Positions 58,260 to 64,000 of a stretch of 64,000 nucleotides of DNA are shown one piece after another. The position numbers and the translations under genes are program-made. This DNA comes from Fontivita pretiosa. Its GTDB lineage: Bacteria; Planctomycetota; Phycisphaerae; Tepidisphaerales; Tepidisphaeraceae. The stretch is from assembly GCF_050410795.1 (NCBI RefSeq), contig NZ_CP191258.1, positions 1,612,001 to 1,676,000 on the forward strand. The letters are read 5' to 3'. The notes under the pieces were generated by a model. That model worked only from the letters and a program-made list of their open reading frames with translations. It ran no database searches and had not been told where the DNA came from. Each line of letters starts with the position of its first letter. The first letter of the stretch is position 1.

Positions 58260-59873
58260 TTAGACTTCGCGTTGATCAGCGGCGCCCACGACTTCGCGAT
58301 CACAAGGCCGTGATGCCGGCGGCAGCAGCCACAGGCCCAGGACCATCGGGACGAGCATCAGGTGCGCCATGCGCAGGGTCAGGCCGAGAAAGGCGATGTA
58401 GATCGCGGGGCTGAGCAGCAGCACGATCAGCATCGACGCGAGCATGGAGAAAAGCCAGGAAGACCGCGGCCAGTTGCGCGCCGGAGGCAGCGTTTGTGAC
58501 GCCAGACTCAGCGTGGCCAGCAGCGTCGGCCAGGTCGTCAGGTAGCTGCCGCCCGGCGCGAGCATCACGAATACGAAGTTGAGAATTGTCCAGACGATCA
58601 GCGCGGCGGCGTTGATTTCGGCGCAGCCGGTACGGCGGAAGATCCGCCGCATGCCCGCGGCCGTCAGCATGGCCAGCAGCGTGTAGCCTGCGATCGTCAC
58701 ATCGGCCAAACGCTCCAGTCGCACGTTGTGCGTCAGTTTCACGATCCCCCAGCTCAACGCCACGGCCAGGAGGATGTTGATGAGTATCATGCCCAGGCCG
58801 ACCAGCACACCGCGCCCTCGAATCCGGCTGCGCCGAACCGCTCCGGCGAGCACGACCGCCGTCACGATGCCCAGCCCTATCGCCAGCAACAACGCCCAGC
58901 GCATCGGATACCGCACCACCGCAAGCGACAACACGTCGAAGTAGACCGCATCCTCCGTCCCGGGCAGATGTGTCAGATCCATCGTCGCCAGCGCCCGGCC
59001 CAGCGCCAGTGCCTGCAATCCGTGATGCCGCATGCTGGCAGGGTCCAGGCGTTGGATGTCATCGGTGCTGCGGTGGTAGTTGGCCCAGTCGTCGATGAAC
59101 GCGAAATTCATCCCCTGCATCTGCGCGTGGCGTTGGAAGACCGTGAAATCCGTGTCGTTGGGCAGGCGCCTGTACACGTCGAATGTGAACGAGCTGCAAA
59201 CCGGGTGCGGTGCGACCCGCGCCAGCAGGTCGATCAGCCAGCCGTTGCCTGCGGTGGTCTGGAACATGATCGATGGCCCGCTGGAACCTCGCCCCTCGAA
59301 GTTGAGCACGACGGCGACATCGCTGGCCCAGGGATGCTCGCGGACGAAGACTCGCGCCCCCAGCAGCCCGAACTCCTCGGCGTCGGTGAAGAGGAAGATC
59401 AGATCGTTGCGCAGCGGCTGCTGTGCCAGGATTCTTGCCACTTCCAGCAGCGCCGCCACCGCCGCTGCGTTGTCGCCGGCGCCGGGCGCGCCGGGGACGG
59501 AATCGTAATGCGCCACAAGCATGACCGCGCGATCCGTCTGCCCGCTTCCGCTGCGTCTGGCCATCACGTTGACCAGATCGACCTCATTCTCGTATCCGCT
59601 TCGACGGCGCAGCACCTTCTGGCGAGACGGTTGCGTCTGCACCTGGTATCCGAAAGATTCAAGTTGTGCGATCAGGTATTGCCGCACCAGGGCCTGTCGT
59701 TCTGATCCGGCCGGATGCGGCTCGGCGGCGATGATCCGCAGATGAGCCATCGCATGGGCGGTGGAAAAACCGAGCGAGTCCACCCCCGGTGGGTGCAGCC
59801 GCCATATGGCCAGCGCCACGCTCAGCGCCAGCAGCGTCCATCTCGTCGCTCGCTGCACACGCAGATCGTTCAT
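58260..59873 (-). CDS. M28-family metallopeptidase with C-terminal membrane helices
   Basis: About 537 residues from ATG 59873 (MNDLRVQRATRWTLLALSVA). An N-terminal membrane helix is followed by the M28 catalytic region: MLVAHYDSVPGAPGAGDNAAAV (His and Asp ligands, key AHYDS and GAGDN), LFTDAEEFGLLGARVF (EE) and later FTVFQRHAQMQGMNFAFIDD. The C-terminal 200 residues hold six or more helices. It probably trims peptides at the outer side of the membrane. The frame is open 32 codons upstream of the chosen ATG, without a signal for translation. Confidence 0.82.
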   Translation of the reverse strand: MNDLRVQRATRWTLLALSVALAIWRLHPPGVDSLGFSTAHAMAHLRIIAAEPHPAGSERQALVRQYLIAQLESFGYQVQTQPSRQKVLRRRSGYENEVDLVNVMARRSGSGQTDRAVMLVAHYDSVPGAPGAGDNAAAVAALLEVARILAQQPLRNDLIFLFTDAEEFGLLGARVFVREHPWASDVAVVLNFEGRGSSGPSIMFQTTAGNGWLIDLLARVAPHPVCSSFTFDVYRRLPNDTDFTVFQRHAQMQGMNFAFIDDWANYHRSTDDIQRLDPASMRHHGLQALALGRALATMDLTHLPGTEDAVYFDVLSLAVVRYPMRWALLLAIGLGIVTAVVLAGAVRRSRIRGRGVLVGLGMILINILLAVALSWGIVKLTHNVRLERLADVTIAGYTLLAMLTAAGMRRIFRRTGCAEINAAALIVWTILNFVFVMLAPGGSYLTTWPTLLATLSLASQTLPPARNWPRSSWLFSMLASMLIVLLLSPAIYIAFLGLTLRMAHLMLVPMVLGLWLLPPASRPCDREVVGAADQREV

Positions 59874-59980
59874 GTCTCCGGGCACAGCATCCCGAATCCT
59901 CACCCCGCGATCAATATCCGGCCATGGGCGACGAACTGGCACAGTGGACTTCCCCGCGCCGCGGCGCACAATGCCGCGCC

Positions 59981-60541
59981 ATGATCTGGGATGCGCTTGC
60001 TGGATTCGGATTGATCTTCGTGTTGCGTCTGGGCGACGTGCCCATCGGCACGTTGCGCACGATGCTGATGATCCAGGGGAAAAAGGCCGCGGTGTTCGGG
60101 CTGGCCATTCTCGAATGTCTGATCTGGGTCCTGGCGATCAGCCGGGTGCTGTCGCCGCAGACCCTGAACGATCCGTTCCGCATCGCCGGGTATGTGCTGG
60201 GCTTTGCCACCGGCGTGATTGTGGGCATGACGATTGAAGACTGGGTTGCGGTGGGCACGCTGCTGGTGCGAATCATCAGCCGCACCCATTCCGAACCGAT
60301 CCGCCAGAGCCTGCTCGACAACGATTTTGGAGTAACGGCGGTCGATGGCCGTGGCCGCGAGGGACCGGTCATGGTCCTGTTCGTGGTCTGCCCGCGCAGG
60401 CGGCTGCGCGAGTTGCTCAAGACGATCGAGGCGATTGACCCCAACTGCGTGGTGACCTTCGACACGGTGACCCCCGCGCTGGGCCACTTCCACGGCGCCA
60501 AGGAGCGTCAACTGGCGAGGGCCGAGTCGCAGCAGAAGTAA
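59981..60541 (+). CDS. UPF0316/DUF5698-family membrane protein
   Basis: About 186 residues from ATG 59981 (MIWDALAGFGLIFVLRLGDV). Three or four membrane helices, with RLGDVPIGTLRTMLMIQGKK, AVFGLAILECLIWVLAISRV, GYVLGFATGVIVGMTIEDWVAVG as the family-like segments, then a C-terminal soluble domain of ferredoxin-like shape (DUF2179 type: VCPRRRLRELLKTIEAIDPN). The function is not known. It is divergent from the M28 peptidase, 107 bases apart. Confidence 0.75.
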   Translation: MIWDALAGFGLIFVLRLGDVPIGTLRTMLMIQGKKAAVFGLAILECLIWVLAISRVLSPQTLNDPFRIAGYVLGFATGVIVGMTIEDWVAVGTLLVRIISRTHSEPIRQSLLDNDFGVTAVDGRGREGPVMVLFVVCPRRRLRELLKTIEAIDPNCVVTFDTVTPALGHFHGAKERQLARAESQQK

Positions 60542-60615
60542 TTGCATCCCGGACTCAAGAGGGTTTTGTTCCCGGCAGCATTGGCGGCTAGTATTGGGCT
60601 GCAAGGAGAAACATC

Positions 60616-61941
60616 ATGACCGTTTGCGACGCGCCGACATCCTCCAACAGTACCCAGCCCGTGACACAGCTAAGCTCTGAGCAGATCAACCGTTACAAGC
60701 GCCACCTGATTCTGCCCGAAGTGGGCATGGAAGGACAGAAAAAGCTGCTGAACGCGCGGGTGCTGTGCATCGGGGCCGGCGGGCTGGGATCGCCGATCTC
60801 GCTGTACCTCGCCGCCGCGGGGGTCGGGACGATCGGGCTGGCGGACGTGGATGTGGTCAGCCCCTCCAACCTCCAGCGGCAGGTGCTGTTCGGCATCAGC
60901 ACGATTGGGCAGGACAAGGTCGCCGCCGCCGCCAAACGGCTGAAAGACCTCAACCCCGACGTTCGCGTCGTCGAGCACAAGACGATCGTCAACAGCTCCA
61001 ACGTGCTGGAGCTGATCAAGGACTACGACATCGTCATCGACGGCACCGACAACTTCCCGACGCGCTACTGCGTCGGCGATGCGTGCGTGCTGGCCAGGAA
61101 GCCCAATGTCTATGGCTCGATCTTCCGCTTCGACGGGCAGGTCACGGTCTTCGCGCCGCACCTGAAGAACCCCGAGACCGGCGAGCCCGGGCCGTGCTAT
61201 CGCTGCCTGTACCCCGAGCCGCCGGACCCCGGCTCCGTGCCAAGCTGCGCTGAAGGCGGCGTGCTGGGCGTGCTGCCGGGCATCATCGGCACCCTTCAGG
61301 CCAACGAGGTGATCAAGCTGATCCTGGGCGTGGGCAAGCCGGCGATCGGCAGACTGCTGTACTTCGACGCGATGGACTTCGATTTCCGGCAGTTCAAGCT
61401 GAAGCGCGATCCGAACTGCCCGGTGTGCGGCGATCATCCGACGATCACCGCGCCGATCGATTACGAGCAGTTCTGCGGAGTGCCTGCACTGGATCCCAAG
61501 TCCCTGGAAGAGACGCGACGCGAAGTGCTCCAGGCGCAAAGCGGAAGCACCAGGCCGCAGCCCGCCGCAGCCGATCTGGATGAGCGCGGGCTGCCCAAAG
61601 ACTACAAGTTCAAGCCCGAGTGGGAGATCACCCCGCGCGAGGTCAAGGCGATGATGGACCGCGGGGAGAAGTTCGTGTTCATCGATTGCCGGCTGCCCAA
61701 CGAGTATCAGATCACCCACATCGAAGGAACCAGGTTGATCCCGCTCCAGCAGATCGGCACGCGGTTCAACGAGATCAAGCAGCACGCCAACGAAAAGGTC
61801 GTGGTCCACTGCCGCAGCGGCCAGCGATCGCTTCAGTTCGTGCAGATCCTGCGACAGCATGGGTTCAAGGACGCGCGGAGCATGGCCGGCGGAATCCTGC
61901 TGTGGAACAAGGACATCAACCCCGGCGGGCCGCAGTACTAG
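60616..61941 (+). CDS. MoeB/ThiF-type adenylyltransferase fused to rhodanese
   Basis: 441 residues. The E1-like domain has the nucleotide loop VLCIGAGGLGSPISLYLAAAG, LQRQVLFG, DGTDNFPTRY, the zinc pairs CYRCLYPEPP and CPVCG (about 195-198, 271-274) and the catalytic-loop PGSVPSCAEGGVLGVLPG. The C-terminal rhodanese domain has VVVHCRSGQRS (catalytic Cys) at about 402. Such fusions activate sulfur carriers (MoaD, ThiS, CysO-like) and supply persulfide. AAGGAG precedes the ATG. It is upstream of a toxin-antitoxin pair, with which there is no obvious link. Confidence 0.9.
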   Translation: MTVCDAPTSSNSTQPVTQLSSEQINRYKRHLILPEVGMEGQKKLLNARVLCIGAGGLGSPISLYLAAAGVGTIGLADVDVVSPSNLQRQVLFGISTIGQDKVAAAAKRLKDLNPDVRVVEHKTIVNSSNVLELIKDYDIVIDGTDNFPTRYCVGDACVLARKPNVYGSIFRFDGQVTVFAPHLKNPETGEPGPCYRCLYPEPPDPGSVPSCAEGGVLGVLPGIIGTLQANEVIKLILGVGKPAIGRLLYFDAMDFDFRQFKLKRDPNCPVCGDHPTITAPIDYEQFCGVPALDPKSLEETRREVLQAQSGSTRPQPAAADLDERGLPKDYKFKPEWEITPREVKAMMDRGEKFVFIDCRLPNEYQITHIEGTRLIPLQQIGTRFNEIKQHANEKVVVHCRSGQRSLQFVQILRQHGFKDARSMAGGILLWNKDINPGGPQY

Positions 61942-61988
61942 AGACGCTGCCAGCCGCCGTCTCGGCAGCCGCTTTTGTACAATTCAAG

Positions 61989-62237
61989 TTGACCCGCGAA
62001 CAACTGCTATCGCGCATCTCGATTGATCCGAACCGATGCTTCGGCAGGCCATGCATTCGCGGCCACCGCATCTGGGTTTCGCTGATCCTGGATTTGTTGG
62101 CGTCGGGGATGACGATCGACCAGGTGCTGGCGGAATATCCGCAATTGGAGCGAGCAGACATCCTGGCATGCATCGCGTACGGCTCGGAAATGGCGCGCGA
62201 ACGCTATGTTGAGATTCCGATCGAGACCAAACCGTGA
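61989..62237 (+). CDS. DUF433-family antitoxin-like protein
   Basis: 82 residues from a TTG start at 61989 (the only suitable start in the frame): SIDPNRCFGRPCIRGHRIWV then LLASGMTIDQVLAEYPQLERADILACI, the DUF433 winged-helix pattern (P-x-x-x-G-x-P-x-I-x-G-x-R). TACAAT at 61978-61983 is a possible -10 box close to the start. Its TGA overlaps the next gene's GTG (GTGA), the usual coupling of an antitoxin and toxin. The start codon is the weak point. Confidence 0.75.
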   Translation: MTREQLLSRISIDPNRCFGRPCIRGHRIWVSLILDLLASGMTIDQVLAEYPQLERADILACIAYGSEMARERYVEIPIETKP

Positions 62238-62614
62238 GACTCAACCTCGATGAGAATCTCGGCAAAACGTGTGTCCAGGTGCTCGTGGCCGATGGGCATG
62301 ACGTGGCGACTGTGGCGGATCAGGCCATGACGTCGGCCACAGATCGCGAATTGGCCGAGACATGCCAGCGAGAAAACCGCGCGCTGGTGACACTGGATCT
62401 GGACTTCTCCAATCCGCTGCTGTCTCCGCCCGGCGAACATCCCGGCATTGCTGTCCTGCGGCTGCCTGCCACGCCGTCACACCAGCATTTTGTGGCGGTG
62501 GTGCGTACCTTTGCGGCCGCATTGAAGCATGAGTCCCTCACTGGCCGCCTGCGGTCAGTGGAGTTAGGACGGATTCGCATTTACCAACCGCCTGCCGCTT
62601 CCTCAGGCGAATAG
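62234..62614 (+). CDS. DUF5615-family PIN-like toxin
   Basis: 126 residues from GTG 62234: MRLNLDENLGKTCVQVLVADGHDVATVAD with acid residues Asp6 and Glu7, then RALVTLDLDFSNPLLSPPG giving Asp pairs. This is the short PIN-like fold of DUF5615 proteins, which pair with DUF433 proteins as toxins (RNase) or as a plasmid-stability module. It overlaps the DUF433 gene by four bases. It ends 12 bases before the stop of the convergent regulator. Confidence 0.78.
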   Translation: MRLNLDENLGKTCVQVLVADGHDVATVADQAMTSATDRELAETCQRENRALVTLDLDFSNPLLSPPGEHPGIAVLRLPATPSHQHFVAVVRTFAAALKHESLTGRLRSVELGRIRIYQPPAASSGE

Positions 62615-62625
62615 TCGCGAACAGT

Positions 62626-64000
62626 TCAGTTGCTCTGCCCCACGTCCAGGCGGTAGCGGCGCATCTTCTTGTAGAGGGTGGTGCGATTGATGCCCAGTTC
62701 GGCGGCGGTGGCCTGGCGGTTGTAGTTGTTCCGCCGCAGCGCCGTCTCGATGATTCGCCGCTCGGGGATCTCCAGCGCCACCGCCAGGGGCATCGGCTGA
62801 TCTTCATTCTCGGCCTTGAAGATCGCATGACCGTTCGATCCCGAGCTTGCGGACTGCGGCGCCAGTCCCTGCCCCGCGGTGATCGTCTCGGGCAAATCCT
62901 GAACATCGATCTGCGGACGGCGGCACAGCACGACGGCGCGCTCGATGGCGTTTTCCAGCTCCCGCACGTTGCCCGGCCAACTGTAACGCTGCATCGCCTC
63001 CATCGCCGCCGCCGTAAACCCCAGAATCTCCCGCCCGGTCTGGTTGCGGAACTGCTTGAGGAAATGCTCGGCCAGTCGCGGGATGTCTCCCAGACGTTCG
63101 CGCAGGCTGGGCATGCGGATCGTCACAACGTTGATGCGATAGTACAGGTCCTGGCGGAACTTTCCCTCAGCGACAAGCTGAGCCAGATCGACATTCGTCG
63201 CCACGATCACGCGCGTGTCCACCGTCTTGGTCTGCGTGCTTCCCACCGGCTCGAAGGTCTTCTCCTGCAAGACGCGCAGGAGCTTGACCTGCATGGCCGG
63301 CGAGGCGCTGTTGATCTCGTCCAGGAAGATCGTTCCCCCGTCGGCGGCCATGAAGCGGCCCTGCTTGTCGGCGATGGCGCCGGTGAAGCTGCCCTTGACA
63401 TGTCCGAACAGTTCGGATTCCAGCAGGTTTTCCGGCAGCGCGCCGCAGCTCACTTCGATGAACGGCTTGTCGCGCCGAGGCGAACGATAGTGAATCGCCC
63501 GTGCCAGAAGCGATTTGCCCGTGCCGCTCTCGCCTGTCATCAGCACGGTGGTCTTGCTGTCGGCGACTGCTTCGACCAGGTCGAAGATCCTGAGCATCTT
63601 GTGATCGTGACCGATGATGTTTTCCAGTCCGTAGCGCAGATCGAGCTGCTGGCGGAGGGTCTGATTCTCGAACAGCAGCGCCTGCTGGCGGACGGCCTTT
63701 TCCACGACCACGCGAATCTCGTCATCGACAATGGGCTTGGTCAGATAATCGAACGCGCCCATCTTGGTCGCCTCGACGGCGCCTTCGATCGACCCGTAGC
63801 CGGTGATCACGATGACCACCACGTGAGGGAACCGCCGCCGCACGTCGCGGAGAAACTCCGACGGAACGATTCCGGGAATGTTGATGTCCGCCAGCAACAA
63901 CTCGAACGATCCGCCTTCGAGCTGTGCCAGAGCGTCGTCGGGGCGGTCGGTCGTCTTCACTTCATATCCCTCGCGGCGAAGAAACTGCGAGAGGGATTGG
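62626..64000 (-). CDS. NtrC-family sigma-54-dependent response regulator (5' end outside window)
   Basis: The frame is open to the window edge; the true start is beyond 64000. Receiver domain (phosphoacceptor Asp in LLLADINIPGIVPSEF, Lys in YLTKPIVDDE), the AAA+ domain with Walker A TGESGTGKSLLARAIH, ELFGHVKGSFTGAIADKQGRF (GSFTGA, a variant of GAFTGA), Walker B GGTIFLDEIN and SRYSWPGNVRELENAIERA-like sensor region, and a Fis-type helix-turn-helix (NNYNRQATAAELGINRTTLYKKMRRY). It activates sigma-54 promoters when phosphorylated. A sigma-54-like site at 3786 is the one candidate target seen here. Confidence 0.93.
   Translation of the reverse strand, partial: QSLSQFLRREGYEVKTTDRPDDALAQLEGGSFELLLADINIPGIVPSEFLRDVRRRFPHVVVIVITGYGSIEGAVEATKMGAFDYLTKPIVDDEIRVVVEKAVRQQALLFENQTLRQQLDLRYGLENIIGHDHKMLRIFDLVEAVADSKTTVLMTGESGTGKSLLARAIHYRSPRRDKPFIEVSCGALPENLLESELFGHVKGSFTGAIADKQGRFMAADGGTIFLDEINSASPAMQVKLLRVLQEKTFEPVGSTQTKTVDTRVIVATNVDLAQLVAEGKFRQDLYYRINVVTIRMPSLRERLGDIPRLAEHFLKQFRNQTGREILGFTAAAMEAMQRYSWPGNVRELENAIERAVVLCRRPQIDVQDLPETITAGQGLAPQSASSGSNGHAIFKAENEDQPMPLAVALEIPERRIIETALRRNNYNRQATAAELGINRTTLYKKMRRYRLDVGQSN

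Noticed and set aside
1..64000. CRISPR array
   Set aside because: No series of regularly spaced identical repeats was found; the repeats seen are two-copy inverted or tandem units.

Overview
The window is high-GC bacterial DNA. It most likely comes from a planctomycete, probably class Phycisphaerae. The main evidence is four secreted proteins with the planctomycete-type N-terminal L-E-x-R-x-L-L motif (FESLESRRLL, IERLEGRVLL, IDLLESRMLL, VQPLETRRLL), dockerin-like repeats, a pseudopilin with an H-x9-DG-like end, a PEP-CTERM protein, and a radical-SAM enzyme resembling AhbC of siroheme-dependent heme synthesis. Placement below phylum level is inference.

Left part (1-9.96 kb): the end of a TadG-like protein; an AhbC-like gene behind a perfect 20-bp palindrome; a DUF488 gene; a receiver-only response regulator; a tandem nitrogen module (P-II, ammonium transporter, P-II, ammonium transporter) whose P-II proteins lack the uridylylated Tyr51; a Fic-like protein with a degenerate catalytic motif; and a uroporphyrinogen-decarboxylase-like enzyme.

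Island (10.05-16.65 kb): about 6.6 kb appears to be inserted in the anticodon loop of a CAT-anticodon tRNA gene. The tRNA 3' half lies at 10003-10046 and its 5' half at 16644-16682, both on the minus strand. They carry an 11-bp direct repeat with one mismatch, and together they fold as one good tRNA. The insert holds an intact CAT tRNA (possible replacement), an IS256-family element with 34-bp terminal repeats, a decayed IS4-type transposase, and a lower-GC putative restriction-modification pair. No integrase is visible.

Middle (16.7-36.8 kb): pyrR-pyrB-pyrC downstream of an O-GlcNAc-transferase-like gene; an amidohydrolase; a 238-bp inverted-repeat unit; proS; rex; phoU and pstB with a TTAACA-N5-TTAACA Pho-type site and a 43-residue membrane peptide upstream; an RMD1-family protein; radA (probably leaderless); STAS and PP2C regulators; and a run of a CopD-like membrane protein, a secreted histidine-rich CbiX-like protein, a pseudopilin and a PEP-CTERM protein that may handle metal.

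Right part (37-64 kb): a large predicted glycosidase; a Gfo/Idh oxidoreductase; five large secreted repeat proteins; an ECF sigma factor and a membrane anti-sigma-like protein separated by a long inverted repeat; a mutarotase-like protein; a candidate RNA of about 160 nt with its own extended -10 promoter and a strong terminator; pheS without pheT beside it; an M28 peptidase; a MoeB/ThiF-rhodanese fusion; a DUF433/DUF5615 toxin-antitoxin pair; and the beginning-truncated (at the window edge) NtrC-family regulator. All functional calls are from motif recognition by eye.
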